Shown: one piece after another, positions 7,546-16,819 of the stretch | Layout: each line of letters opens with the position of its first letter | How positions within the stretch are numbered: the stretch's first letter is position 1 | DNA from: an uncultured Lachnospiraceae bacterium | GTDB taxonomy: Bacteria > Bacillota > Clostridia > Lachnospirales > Lachnospiraceae | Length of the DNA: 59,893 bases | Reading direction: 5' to 3' | Assembly (NCBI GenBank): GCA_900553355.1 | Contig: USDK01000008.1 | Span: forward strand, 1-59,893 | The notes under the pieces: model-generated | Seen by the model: only the letters and a program-made list of their open reading frames with translations | Database searches by the model: none | Told to the model about the DNA's origin: nothing | Program-made: the position numbers and the translations under genes

Positions 7546-8763
7546 ATGGCAAAAAATGTATATACGGTAAAGCAGGTAAATGCTTACATTAAGAACATGT
7601 TTACCCAGGACTATATGCTGAACCGCATTTATGTCAGGGGTGAGGTTTCCAATTGCAAGTACCATACATCAGGACATATATATTTTTCGTTAAAGGACGA
7701 GTCCGGAACGATTGCCTGCGTCATGTTTGCAGGGCAGCGGGGCGGACTCGCTTTTCGTATGAGCGAAGGACAGCAGGTGGTGGTCTTCGGATCAGTGAAT
7801 GTCTACGAGCGCAGCGGCTCTTATCAGTTATATGCAAGGGAGATCCGGCTGGACGGGGAAGGACGCCTGTATGAGAGGTTTCAGGCTCTGAAAAAAGAAC
7901 TGGAAGAAATGGGAATGTTTGCCCCGGAGTATAAAAAGCCAATTCCGGCTTATGTAAAAAAAGTAGGGGTCGTGACGGCTCCTACCGGAGCGGCGATCCG
8001 TGATATTATGAATATTTCTGCAAGACGTAATCCTTATGTACAGCTGATCCTTTATCCGGCGCAGGTTCAGGGAGAAGGTGCGCCGGAAAGCATCGTCCGG
8101 GGGATCCGGATGATGGAGAGGCAGGATGTGGATGTAATCATCGTTGGAAGGGGCGGAGGTTCCATAGAAGATCTGTGGGCCTTTAATGAAGAAATTGTGG
8201 CAAGAGCGATCTTTGACTGTCAGATTCCGGTCATTTCGGCCGTCGGGCATGAGACAGACACGACGATTGCAGATTATGTGGCAGACCTGCGGGCGCCGAC
8301 GCCTTCGGCAGCGGCGGAGCTTGCAGTATATGATGTAAGACAGGTAAATACATATCTGAAGGAGACCAGTCTCAAGCTTGAAAGGCTGTTATCTCAGAAG
8401 GTGCAGATCTCAAGACTTAAGCTCCGGCAGTATGAAATGCGGATGAAGGTGCTGCATCCAAGGCAACGCCTTCAGGAACAGCAGCAAAGAGCAGCGGAAT
8501 ACGAGGACCGTCTGAGAAATGCGATGACTATGAAGATACAGGGGACAAGACAGACCCTTGCAATCTATATCGAGAAAATAAAGGGGCTTTCACCGCTTCG
8601 GAAGCTGAATCAGGGGTATGCATATGTGCAGGATTCCGGAGGGAAAAATGTCCGGACCATCCGGCAGGTCCAGAAAGGAGATATCCTTTCCATACATGTG
8701 ACGGATGGGGTGATCTATTCTGCGGTGAGAGATCTGGAGGAGGAAAAGCGTGGAGAAGAATGA
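7546..8763 (+). CDS. xseA: Exodeoxyribonuclease VII large subunit
   Basis: XseA is the catalytic subunit of the single-strand-specific exonuclease VII. The 405-residue protein has an N-terminal OB-fold domain (about residues 5-100, with GHIYFSLKD), then the nuclease domain with the GRGGGS motif and SAVGHETD, and a C-terminal coiled coil. Length is typical. Its last 14 bases overlap xseB. Confidence 0.97.
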   Translation: MAKNVYTVKQVNAYIKNMFTQDYMLNRIYVRGEVSNCKYHTSGHIYFSLKDESGTIACVMFAGQRGGLAFRMSEGQQVVVFGSVNVYERSGSYQLYAREIRLDGEGRLYERFQALKKELEEMGMFAPEYKKPIPAYVKKVGVVTAPTGAAIRDIMNISARRNPYVQLILYPAQVQGEGAPESIVRGIRMMERQDVDVIIVGRGGGSIEDLWAFNEEIVARAIFDCQIPVISAVGHETDTTIADYVADLRAPTPSAAAELAVYDVRQVNTYLKETSLKLERLLSQKVQISRLKLRQYEMRMKVLHPRQRLQEQQQRAAEYEDRLRNAMTMKIQGTRQTLAIYIEKIKGLSPLRKLNQGYAYVQDSGGKNVRTIRQVQKGDILSIHVTDGVIYSAVRDLEEEKRGEE

Positions 8764-8971
8764 AAAGAAAGAATCGCTGGAGCAGATGTTTGAACAGCTG
8801 GACGAAACAGTGACAAAAATGGAAAAAGAGGATCTTTCCCTTGAAGATTCTTTTACACTGTATCATAAAGGGATGGATCTTTTAAAGAAATGCAGCGATA
8901 CTATCGATCAGGTAGAAAAAAAGATGCTGGTCCTGGATGAAGAAGGAGAGACTCATGAATTCGAAGAGTGA
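8750..8971 (+). CDS. xseB: Exodeoxyribonuclease VII small subunit
   Basis: The 73-residue product is the helical small subunit that binds XseA's coiled coil. It has the typical LEQMFEQLDETVTKMEKEDLSL opening (split here as LEQMFEQLDETV and KMEKEDLSLE) and YHKGMDLLKKC. The start is a GTG inside the end of xseA, and the 3' end overlaps ispA by 17 bases. Confidence 0.95.
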   Translation: MEKNEKKESLEQMFEQLDETVTKMEKEDLSLEDSFTLYHKGMDLLKKCSDTIDQVEKKMLVLDEEGETHEFEE

Positions 8972-9857
8972 TTTTAAGAAGCAGATGCAGCAGAAAGTAC
9001 AGACGGTGGAAGGAATCCTGCAGGAGTATCTTCCAAAGCAGAAGGGATATCAGAGTGTGATCATGGAGGCCATGTGCTACAGCCTTCTTGCAGGAGGAAA
9101 AAGACTGCGGCCCCTTCTGATGAGCGAGACCAGCCGCCTGTTTGAAGGGAACTCAAAAGCACTGCATCCGTTCATGGCAGCCATTGAGATGATCCATACT
9201 TATTCCCTGGTACATGATGATCTCCCGGCCATGGATAACGATGAATACCGCAGAGGCAGAAAGACTACACACGTGGTCTATGGCGAAGACATGGGAATCC
9301 TGGCAGGCGATGCCCTTCTTAACTATGCTTTTGAGACGGCATTCCGTGCCTTTGTGATGGATCCGGAAGACAGCCTTACCATAGGAAGAGCTCTTACAGT
9401 GCTGGGAGAAAAGGCCGGAATCTATGGGATGATCGGGGGGCAGGTCATCGATGTCAGGGAAACAGGACACGCGGTGGAAAAGGACATCCTGGATACGATC
9501 TATGAATTAAAGACAGCGGCGCTTATCGAGGCGTCTATGATGATTGGAGCCATCTTAGGCGGAGCCTCAGAAGAGGAAGTAAAGATTACAGAGCAGATTG
9601 CAAAGAATGTAGGAGTCGCATTCCAGATTCAGGATGACATTCTGGATGTGACCAGTACCAGCGAAGTGCTTGGGAAACCGGTCCACAGTGATGAGAAAAA
9701 TGAGAAAACAACTTATGTGACACTGATGGGAGTCGAAGAGGCAGGACATGTGGTAGAAGAGCTCTCAGATCAGGCGATCGGCCTGCTTCATCAGCTGCCC
9801 GGGGAAAATGTATTCCTGGAACAACTGCTGCGTCAGCTGATTCACAGGGACAGATAG
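8955..9857 (+). CDS. ispA: Farnesyl/geranyl diphosphate synthase (polyprenyl synthetase)
   Basis: IspA condenses isopentenyl diphosphate with allylic diphosphates to make short-chain isoprenoid precursors. The 300-residue product has the first aspartate-rich motif DDLPAMDND and the second DDILD, plus GGKRLRP near the N terminus. The ATG at 8955 follows AAGGAGAG and lies inside xseB. dxs, the first enzyme of the MEP pathway, is immediately downstream, so precursor supply and chain elongation are co-transcribed. Confidence 0.95.
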   Translation: MNSKSDFKKQMQQKVQTVEGILQEYLPKQKGYQSVIMEAMCYSLLAGGKRLRPLLMSETSRLFEGNSKALHPFMAAIEMIHTYSLVHDDLPAMDNDEYRRGRKTTHVVYGEDMGILAGDALLNYAFETAFRAFVMDPEDSLTIGRALTVLGEKAGIYGMIGGQVIDVRETGHAVEKDILDTIYELKTAALIEASMMIGAILGGASEEEVKITEQIAKNVGVAFQIQDDILDVTSTSEVLGKPVHSDEKNEKTTYVTLMGVEEAGHVVEELSDQAIGLLHQLPGENVFLEQLLRQLIHRDR

Positions 9858-9870
9858 AGAGGGCTGTCGA

Positions 9871-11736
9871 ATGGTATTAGAAAAGATACAGAAGGAAAAT
9901 GATATAAAGAACCTTTCGGAGGAAGAGTTAAAGCTGCTTCCGGATGAGATCCGTAAGTTTTTGCTGGAGAAGATCAGCAGGACGGGAGGACATCTGGCGT
10001 CTAATCTGGGGGTAGTGGAACTGACCATTGCCATGCATCTGATGTTCGATCTTCCCAAGGATAAGCTGATCTGGGATGTGGGACATCAGTCCTACACACA
10101 TAAGCTTCTGACCGGGAGGAAGGAAGGGTTCGATGAGCTTCGGAAATATGGAGGAATGAGCGGCTTTCCAAAACGAAAAGAAAGTAAGTGTGATGCCTTT
10201 GATACCGGACACAGCTCCACGTCCATATCGGCGGGGCTTGGCTATGTACATGCCAGAGATCTGAAAAAAGAAGATTACCATGTGGTCTCCATTATCGGGG
10301 ACGGGGCGCTGACCGGGGGAATGGCATATGAGGCACTGAATAATGCAGCATCGCTGAAGACTAATTTTGTCATTGTGCTCAATGACAATCATATGTCTAT
10401 TTCAGAAAATGTAGGAGGTATGTCTCAGTACCTGGCAAGGCTTAGGACGGCAGATATCTATACCGGACTGAAAAAGGGTGTGACCAGTGTTCTGCATGGT
10501 GTGCCGGTTGTGGGAGATCATATGATCTCTCAGATCCGAAAGACCAAAAGCAGCATCAAGCAGCTGGTGGTGCCGGGAATGTTTTTTGAAGATATGGGGA
10601 TCACTTATTTAGGCCCGATCCCGGGACATAATATACCGCTTCTGTGCCGGGCCTTCCGGGAGGCGAAAAAAATAGAAGGGCCGGTACTTCTCCATGTCAT
10701 GACCCAAAAGGGCAAGGGATATGCGCCGGCGGAGGAGCAGCCAGATAAATTTCACGGTGTGGGACCTTTTCAGGTACAGACTGGTGAAGTCAGTGAGAAA
10801 AAAGAGAAGGATACGTATACAGATGTGTTTGGCAAAGTGCTGTGTGACGCAGCATCGGCCGATAAAAATATTGTAGCGATCACAGCCGCAATGGCTGACG
10901 GGACAGGGCTGAAACGTTTTGCACACAGGTTCCCGGACCGCTTTTTTGATGTGGGGATTGCAGAAGGCCACGGTGTTACGTTCGCGGCAGGGCTGGCCGC
11001 AGGCGGCCTGAAGCCTGTTTTTGCCGTGTATTCATCCTTTCTGCAGAGAGGATACGATCAGTTGATCCATGATGTGGCGCTTCAGAATCTTCCGGTGGTT
11101 CTGGCGGTAGACCGGGCTGGTCTGGTGGGAAGCGACGGAGAAACGCACCAGGGCATTTTTGATCTCTCTTACTTAGGGAATATCCCGGGCATGACAGTGA
11201 TGGCGCCCAAACATAAGTGGGAGATGGCAGACATGCTGAGGTTTGCGCTTTCTTATGACGGCCCGGTGGCTCTTCGTTATCCAAGAGGGACTGCCTATGA
11301 TGAATATCAGGAATACCGTGCTCCGGTGGCTTTCGGAAAAAGCGAGATGATTGTAAAAGAAAGTAAAATCGCTCTTCTCAGCGTAGGCCATATGTTTGAG
11401 GAGGCAGTCAAAATCCGCAGGATGCTGAAAGAAAAAGGATACCCATGTACACTGGTCAATGCCAGATTTGTCAAGCCTCTGGACGAGGAGATGATCCGGA
11501 ATCTGGCCGGAGATCATGAATGGATCGTAACTCTGGAAGAAAATGTTCAGACAGGGGGATTTGGAGAACGGGTACAGACGTTTGCCTGCCAGGAGAATCT
11601 GCCTGTAAGAGTACTCATCAGTGCGCTGCCGGATGAGTACGTGGAGCATGGAAGCATAGACATTCTGAGAAAAGAAACAAAAATCGATGCAGAGTCTGTC
11701 ACAGAGAAAATTATCCAGACAGTCTGTCAGGAGTAG
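9871..11736 (+). CDS. dxs: 1-deoxy-D-xylulose-5-phosphate synthase
   Basis: DXS is a thiamine-diphosphate enzyme that joins pyruvate and glyceraldehyde 3-phosphate at the start of the MEP isoprenoid pathway. The 621-residue protein has the TPP-binding stretch GDGALTGGMAYEALNNA, DVGHQSYTHKLLTGR, the transketolase-type FVDVGIAEGH-like region (FDVGIAEGH), and the C-terminal domain with TLEENVQTGGFG. Length is typical. Confidence 0.97.
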   Translation: MVLEKIQKENDIKNLSEEELKLLPDEIRKFLLEKISRTGGHLASNLGVVELTIAMHLMFDLPKDKLIWDVGHQSYTHKLLTGRKEGFDELRKYGGMSGFPKRKESKCDAFDTGHSSTSISAGLGYVHARDLKKEDYHVVSIIGDGALTGGMAYEALNNAASLKTNFVIVLNDNHMSISENVGGMSQYLARLRTADIYTGLKKGVTSVLHGVPVVGDHMISQIRKTKSSIKQLVVPGMFFEDMGITYLGPIPGHNIPLLCRAFREAKKIEGPVLLHVMTQKGKGYAPAEEQPDKFHGVGPFQVQTGEVSEKKEKDTYTDVFGKVLCDAASADKNIVAITAAMADGTGLKRFAHRFPDRFFDVGIAEGHGVTFAAGLAAGGLKPVFAVYSSFLQRGYDQLIHDVALQNLPVVLAVDRAGLVGSDGETHQGIFDLSYLGNIPGMTVMAPKHKWEMADMLRFALSYDGPVALRYPRGTAYDEYQEYRAPVAFGKSEMIVKESKIALLSVGHMFEEAVKIRRMLKEKGYPCTLVNARFVKPLDEEMIRNLAGDHEWIVTLEENVQTGGFGERVQTFACQENLPVRVLISALPDEYVEHGSIDILRKETKIDAESVTEKIIQTVCQE

Positions 11737-11744
11737 AAAAGAGT

Positions 11745-12554
11745 ATGAAAGAACGATTAGATGTATTGTTGGTGAAAAGAAATCTGGCCGCATCACGAGA
11801 AAAGGCAAAGGCTATCATCATGTCAGGAAATGTGTTTGTGGACGGACAAAGGGAGGACAAAGCAGGAACTTCCTTTCCGGAAGAGGTCCAGATTGAAGTA
11901 AGGGGCCATACCCTTCCCTATGTCAGCAGAGGAGGACTGAAGCTGGAAAAAGCGCTGAACAATTTTAACCTTACTGTGGAGGGAAAGGTCTGTACGGATG
12001 TGGGGTCTTCTACGGGAGGTTTTACAGACTGCATGCTTCAGAACGGCGCAAAAAAGGTATATGCGATTGATGTGGGAAGAGGACAGCTGGACTGGAAGCT
12101 CAGGCAGGATCCGCGGGTCGTATGTATGGAAAAGACCAATATCCGGTATGTGACACCGGAGGATCTGGAAGAGCCCATTGAATTTTCTTCCATCGATGTT
12201 TCCTTTATCTCGCTTACGAAGGTACTGCTGCCGATCCGGAATTATCTGGTGCCGGACGGACAGATCGTGGCGCTGATCAAGCCTCAGTTTGAGGCCGGCA
12301 GGGAAAAAGTGGGGAAAAAAGGTGTCGTCCGGGAAAAAAGCACCCATCTGGAGGTGATCACAAAAGTGATCGAGTACGCTGTTTCCATCGGATTTCTGGT
12401 CAGAGATCTGGAGTTTTCTCCGATCAAAGGACCCGAAGGAAATATCGAGTACCTGGTGCATCTGGAAAAAGCAGAGGAGCCGGGCACATTGATCGATGAA
12501 AAAAGAAGGATGCAGATCGTAGATCTTGCCTTTGATACGTTGGCGAAAAAATAG
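11745..12554 (+). CDS. tlyA: TlyA family rRNA (cytidine-2'-O)-methyltransferase
   Basis: A 269-residue protein with an N-terminal S4 RNA-binding domain (RLDVLLVKRNLAASREKAK) and an FtsJ-like methyltransferase domain with the SAM motif DVGSSTGGFTDCML. TlyA of mycobacteria methylates 16S and 23S rRNA; the Firmicutes ortholog is YqxC. It keeps the Bacillus position between dxs and argR. The name hemolysin A for this family is historical. Confidence 0.93.
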   Translation: MKERLDVLLVKRNLAASREKAKAIIMSGNVFVDGQREDKAGTSFPEEVQIEVRGHTLPYVSRGGLKLEKALNNFNLTVEGKVCTDVGSSTGGFTDCMLQNGAKKVYAIDVGRGQLDWKLRQDPRVVCMEKTNIRYVTPEDLEEPIEFSSIDVSFISLTKVLLPIRNYLVPDGQIVALIKPQFEAGREKVGKKGVVREKSTHLEVITKVIEYAVSIGFLVRDLEFSPIKGPEGNIEYLVHLEKAEEPGTLIDEKRRMQIVDLAFDTLAKK

Positions 12555-12567
12555 AGGGACTTGAAGA

Positions 12568-13404
12568 ATGATGAATCGTTTTTTGATTGTGACAAACGAT
12601 GGGAAAGATGTGGATCATAAGGTGACAGGCCGGGTGATACATTTTCTTGAAAAGGCAGGCAAGACTTGTGTTCTCTGCCGGAAGGATGAAAAGAAGAATA
12701 TTATAAAAGAAGCACTGCCGCCTGATCTGGACTGTGCCATCGTCATCGGAGGCGATGGAAGCCTGATCGAGGTGGCCAGGATTCTCTGGAACCGGGAGGT
12801 GCCGGTACTGGGAATCAATATGGGGACACTGGGATATCTGACAGAAGTAGAAGTGTCTCATGTTGAAGAGGCGGTGCAAAAGATCGTAGATGGCGATTAC
12901 GAACTGGAAGACCGTATGATGCTGGCCGGAAAATTCGAAGATCAGGCGGAAGATGTGGCTTTGAATGATATTGTAGTCTGCAGAAAAGGGGAACTTCGAG
13001 TCATCCATTTTCGGCTATATGTAAACGGAGCGCTTTTAAATTCCTACGAAGCAGACGGGATTATCATCTCGACCCCCACGGGATCAACGGCTTATAATCT
13101 TTCGGCCGGGGGACCGATCGTAGAGCCGACAGCATCCCTGATCGTAATTACCCCGATCTGTTCTCATGCACTGAACACCAGCAGTATCGTCCTTTCTTCA
13201 GATGATGAGATTGTTGTGGAGATCGGCAGAGGGCGAAACGGCATGGAACAAGAGGTGTTTGTAAGCTTTGACGGGGCTGATACAAGGACCTTAAGGACAG
13301 GTGAAATGGTAAAGATCCAGAAGGCGGAAGCTTCGACAAAGTTCGTGAAACTGAGCAGAGTCAGTTTTTTAGAAACTCTGCGCAGAAAGATGAAGGGAAA
13401 TTAG
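12568..13404 (+). CDS. nadK: NAD kinase
   Basis: NAD kinase phosphorylates NAD to NADP. The 278-residue product has the conserved GGDGSLIE near residues 66-73, NMGTLGYLTE, and the substrate motif STPTGSTAYNLSAGGP. A second ATG directly follows the first. It is inserted between tlyA and argR; in Bacillus subtilis nadK genes are elsewhere. Confidence 0.96.
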   Translation: MMNRFLIVTNDGKDVDHKVTGRVIHFLEKAGKTCVLCRKDEKKNIIKEALPPDLDCAIVIGGDGSLIEVARILWNREVPVLGINMGTLGYLTEVEVSHVEEAVQKIVDGDYELEDRMMLAGKFEDQAEDVALNDIVVCRKGELRVIHFRLYVNGALLNSYEADGIIISTPTGSTAYNLSAGGPIVEPTASLIVITPICSHALNTSSIVLSSDDEIVVEIGRGRNGMEQEVFVSFDGADTRTLRTGEMVKIQKAEASTKFVKLSRVSFLETLRRKMKGN

Positions 13405-13407
13405 AAC

Positions 13408-13857
13408 ATGAAGGTAGACAGACATGCAAAGATCATAGAATTGATCAATCAACATCATATCGAAACCCAGGAGGAGCTGGCAGACTATCTGACCCAGGAG
13501 GGATTTAAGGTGACTCAGGCCACGGTATCACGGGATATCCGGGATCTGAAGCTGACCAAGATCCCTTCTGAAAATGGAAAGCAGCGCTATGCGCTGCACC
13601 AGGGAACGGAAAATGGTATGAGTGAAAAATACATCCGTGTATTAAGGGACGGATATGTATCCATGGACATGGCTCAGAATATCCTGGTAATCAAGACAGT
13701 GGCCGGAATGGCCATGGCTGTGGCAGCGGCACTGGACGCCATGAAATGGAATGAGGTCGTAGGGTGTATTGCCGGGGATGATACGATCATGTGTGCCATC
13801 CGGAGTGCAGAGGATACAGTAAAGGTAATGGACAAGATCAGCAAGATCGTCTTATAG
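13408..13857 (+). CDS. argR: Arginine repressor ArgR/AhrC
   Basis: The 149-residue product has the ArgR winged helix (QEELADYLTQEGFKVTQATVSRDI in two parts, then KLTKIP) and a C-terminal oligomerization/arginine-binding domain with VVGCIAGDDTIM. It represses arginine synthesis and activates catabolism in response to arginine. It is next to recN, the conserved ahrC-recN order. No other arginine biosynthesis gene is certain nearby; the class III aminotransferase at 28.8 kb could be ArgD-like. Confidence 0.96.
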   Translation: MKVDRHAKIIELINQHHIETQEELADYLTQEGFKVTQATVSRDIRDLKLTKIPSENGKQRYALHQGTENGMSEKYIRVLRDGYVSMDMAQNILVIKTVAGMAMAVAAALDAMKWNEVVGCIAGDDTIMCAIRSAEDTVKVMDKISKIVL

Positions 13858-13865
13858 GAGGCAGA

Positions 13866-15560
13866 ATGTTACAGAATTTGCATGTGAAAAATCTGGCATT
13901 AATTGATGAGATTGAAGTTGAATTCCAGGACGGTCTCAATATCCTGACAGGAGAGACCGGAGCCGGCAAGTCCATCATCCAGGGATCTGTCAATCTGGCG
14001 CTCGGCGCCCGGTATCACAAGGATATCCTGCGTGCCGGAGCAGAGTACGGGTTTGTAGAGATTACCTTTTTTCTGGAAAATGAGCGACAGACGGAAAGGC
14101 TTAAAGAACTGGAGATCTATCCTGAAGAGGGAATCGTTACTCTTTCAAGGAGGCTGATGCCGGGGAGAAGTATAAGCCGGATCAACGGCGAGACCGTGCC
14201 GATCCAGAAATTAAAAGCAGCGGCGGAAGTACTGATCGATATTCATGGCCAGCATGAGCACCAGTCCCTGCTCTACAAGAAGAATCATCTGGGGATCACA
14301 GATGCTTTTGCCAAGGATGCTGTGGCAAAAGAAAAGTCCCGGACGCAGGAAGCATATCAGAGGTTCTGTTCCTGTAAAAAAGAGCTGGAAGCCGGGAAGA
14401 CAGATGAGGCCCAGAGGGCCAAAGAGCTGGATTTTCTTCGGTTTGAGGTACAGGAAATCCGGGATGCAGACTTAAAGCCAGGGGAAGACGAAGAACTGGA
14501 AAGCCTGTACCGGCGAATGACGAATGCCAGAAAGATCTCGGAAGGGACCGAAGAGGCATATTCCTATACAAGTGCCGGAAATGGCAATGCAAGTGATGCG
14601 TTAAGCCGTGCCATCCGTGCTCTTTCTGAGACATCTGAGTATGATGAGAAGGCCTCTGAACTATATGCCCAGCTGTCGGAAATAGACAGCCTTCTCAATG
14701 ATTTCAACCGCGAACTGGCGGAATACGGGAAGACCTGCGAGTTTTCAGAAGAAGAGTTTTTTGAGACTGAGAACCGTTTAAATGAGATCAATCATCTGAA
14801 GACAAAATATGGGAATACGCTTGAGGATATTCTTTCATATTGTCAGAAACAAGAAGAAAGGATCCAGGTACTGGAGGATTATGATCAGTATATCGATGGC
14901 CTAAAACGCCGGTGCATGGAAGCAGAGGAGGAATTAAAAATTTCCTCGGAAAAACTTTCGAAAATCCGTAAGAAACAGGCATCTGATCTGGAGGCGGAGA
15001 TCGAAGAGGGATTAAAAGAGCTGAACTTTGAAAAAGTAGAGTTTGAGATTCATTTTGAACGGACTGCAGATTATACTGCGGAAGGTATTGATGACGTGGA
15101 GTTCAGGATTTCTATGAATCCCGGCCAGCCAAAGCGTCCGCTTGCGGAAGTGGCGTCCGGAGGAGAACTCTCCAGAATCATGCTTGCGATCAAGACTGTG
15201 ATGGCGAAAAAGGATGACATTGAGACGTTGATTTTCGACGAGATCGATGTGGGAATCAGCGGCAGGACTGCGCAGAAGGTTTCTGAAAAAATGGCTTTGA
15301 TCGGCAGTGTTCATCAGGTGATCTGCATTACCCATCTTGCCCAGATTGCAGCCATGGCTGATCATCATTACCGGATTGAAAAACAGACAGACGGCGGAGA
15401 GACTCATACCGTGATCAGCTCTTTGTCAGAACAGGAATCACAGGAAGAACTGGCCAGGATCCTGGGCGGCGCCCGGATCACAGATACGGTCAGAAAGAGC
15501 GCGGCAGAGATGAAGGCCCTGGCAGAAGAAAAGAAAAACAGTCTGCGTAAGGCCGAGTAA
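13866..15560 (+). CDS. recN: DNA repair protein RecN
   Basis: RecN is an SMC-like ATPase acting in double-strand break repair. The 564-residue product has Walker A TGETGAGKS near residue 30, a long coiled-coil middle, the ABC signature VASGGELSRIML near 430 and Walker B LIFDEIDVGISG near 455. The ATG at 13866 follows TAGGAGGCAGA and gives the canonical MLQNLHVKNLALID start. It closes the asp23-recN unit and is followed by a terminator. Confidence 0.97.
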   Translation: MLQNLHVKNLALIDEIEVEFQDGLNILTGETGAGKSIIQGSVNLALGARYHKDILRAGAEYGFVEITFFLENERQTERLKELEIYPEEGIVTLSRRLMPGRSISRINGETVPIQKLKAAAEVLIDIHGQHEHQSLLYKKNHLGITDAFAKDAVAKEKSRTQEAYQRFCSCKKELEAGKTDEAQRAKELDFLRFEVQEIRDADLKPGEDEELESLYRRMTNARKISEGTEEAYSYTSAGNGNASDALSRAIRALSETSEYDEKASELYAQLSEIDSLLNDFNRELAEYGKTCEFSEEEFFETENRLNEINHLKTKYGNTLEDILSYCQKQEERIQVLEDYDQYIDGLKRRCMEAEEELKISSEKLSKIRKKQASDLEAEIEEGLKELNFEKVEFEIHFERTADYTAEGIDDVEFRISMNPGQPKRPLAEVASGGELSRIMLAIKTVMAKKDDIETLIFDEIDVGISGRTAQKVSEKMALIGSVHQVICITHLAQIAAMADHHYRIEKQTDGGETHTVISSLSEQESQEELARILGGARITDTVRKSAAEMKALAEEKKNSLRKAE

Positions 15561-15583
15561 AAAAGAAAAAATCTCATATAATA

Positions 15584-15619
15584 AGATAGATGTCAGAAGA
15601 AGGGCATCTATCTTTTTTT
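15584..15619 (+). terminator. Rho-independent terminator after recN
   Basis: AGATAGATG (15584-15592) pairs perfectly with CATCTATCT (15605-15613) around a 12-base loop and is followed by TTTTTT. It separates the housekeeping unit from spoIVB. Confidence 0.8.
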
Positions 15620-15635
15620 GTGTGAGGGAAGATGA

Positions 15636-16706
15636 ATGAAAAAATACTGGTATCGAAGAATCTTGATCATGATCGTAATATTTACCACAGCAGTAGGAGG
15701 CAGTTATTATCTGATCTGGGACAGACAGAATCAGATGAAGCAGGAAGTAAGCGCCGGGACAGCCGATACGCAGCTGGTGATCCCGGGCGGAATGCCGATC
15801 GGGATTTACCTGGAGACTGAAGGGGTGATGGTGCTGGGAACGGAGGCAATCGATGGTGTCGACGGTATGGAGCATGAGCCTGCCGCCAATCTGGTAAATC
15901 CCGGAGACTATATTGTAGCGATGGACGGCAAGGAAATCCAGAAAAAATCTGAGCTTATTGCGGCGGTGGATCAGCTGGAACAGGAAGAGGTAGTACTTAC
16001 CGTTCAAAGGGCAGAAGAAACCATCGATCTGCGCATGCATGCGGTTCTGTGCAAGGATCAGCATTATAAGCTGGGAATCTGGGTGCGGGATAATGCACAG
16101 GGACTGGGAACGATCACATTTTTAAACGCAGACAGCCAGTTTGGGGCTCTGGGACACGGAATCCATGATGTGGATACCAATACACTGCTGGATGCGGCCT
16201 CAGGGACGGTCTATGAAACCAGCATCAAAGATGTACAGAAGGGGACCAGTGGGAACCCCGGTGGTATGGAGGGCATTATTGTTTACAATAACTACAATGT
16301 GCTGGGAACCATTACAAAAAACACCGAAGAAGGAATCTATGGCAGGATTGACAGGATTGACGCCCTGTTCAGTGATCAGACGCCTATGGAGACGGCTTCA
16401 AAGGATGAGATCCAGGAAGGGCCGGCCACAATCCGCTGTGCGGTGGAAGGAGAGGTAAAAGAGTATGAGATTCGTATTACAAAAGTTGACAGAGACGCAA
16501 AAGAAGTCAATAAAGGGCTGGTGCTGGAGGTGACGGATGAGGAGCTTCTGGAAGCAGCCGGGGGAATCGTCCAGGGGATGAGCGGAAGTCCGATTATACA
16601 GAATGGCAGACTGATAGGAGCTGTCACGCATGTATTTGTGCAGGACTCTTCCAAAGGCTACGGAATTTTTATCGAGAACATGCTGGAAAATGTCGAATCT
16701 CCATAA
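15636..16706 (+). CDS. spoIVB: SpoIVB serine peptidase (S55 family)
   Basis: SpoIVB is secreted from the forespore and cleaves SpoIVFA, triggering pro-sigma-K processing. The 356-residue product has an N-terminal membrane anchor, a PDZ domain (about residues 60-130), and an S55 peptidase domain with the catalytic His in LGHGIHD near residue 172 and the catalytic Ser in GMSGSPI near 315. GAGGGA precedes the start. It is next to spo0A as in nearly all spore formers. Only 16 bases separate it from the terminator, and no convincing promoter was found between them. Confidence 0.96.
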   Translation: MKKYWYRRILIMIVIFTTAVGGSYYLIWDRQNQMKQEVSAGTADTQLVIPGGMPIGIYLETEGVMVLGTEAIDGVDGMEHEPAANLVNPGDYIVAMDGKEIQKKSELIAAVDQLEQEEVVLTVQRAEETIDLRMHAVLCKDQHYKLGIWVRDNAQGLGTITFLNADSQFGALGHGIHDVDTNTLLDAASGTVYETSIKDVQKGTSGNPGGMEGIIVYNNYNVLGTITKNTEEGIYGRIDRIDALFSDQTPMETASKDEIQEGPATIRCAVEGEVKEYEIRITKVDRDAKEVNKGLVLEVTDEELLEAAGGIVQGMSGSPIIQNGRLIGAVTHVFVQDSSKGYGIFIENMLENVESP

Positions 16707-16737
16707 AAATGTCGAGAATTGTTCCGGTTTTCCGACA
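16691..16737 (+). promoter_or_regulatory. Cluster of Spo0A-box-like sites upstream of spo0A
   Basis: TGTCGAA, an exact 0A box, is at 16691-16697 inside the last codons of spoIVB. TGTCGAG is at 16710-16716, and TGTCGGA reads on the opposite strand at 16731-16737. The sites are spaced 19 and 21 bases apart, about two helical turns, upstream of the -35. Direct binding and autoregulation by Spo0A is known in Bacillus; here it is inferred. Confidence 0.55.
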
Positions 16738-16745
16738 GCAATTTC

Positions 16746-16774
16746 TTGCCTTGATTCTTGTCAGATTATATAAT
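16746..16774 (+). promoter_or_regulatory. Sigma-A-type promoter of spo0A
   Basis: TTGCCT at 16746-16751, a 17-base spacer, and a consensus TATAAT at 16769-16774, about 45 bases before the spo0A start. Confidence 0.6.
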
Positions 16775-16819
16775 TGAACTCGACGGTTTTTCTGTAGGGA
16801 GAAGGAGGCATGAGGCAAA

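Noticed and set aside
15544..15582. Sporulation-sigma promoter (CATATAAT at 15575) for spoIVB
   Set aside because: The -10 is a fair match, but the -35 is poor and the site lies upstream of the recN terminator, so transcripts would end before spoIVB.
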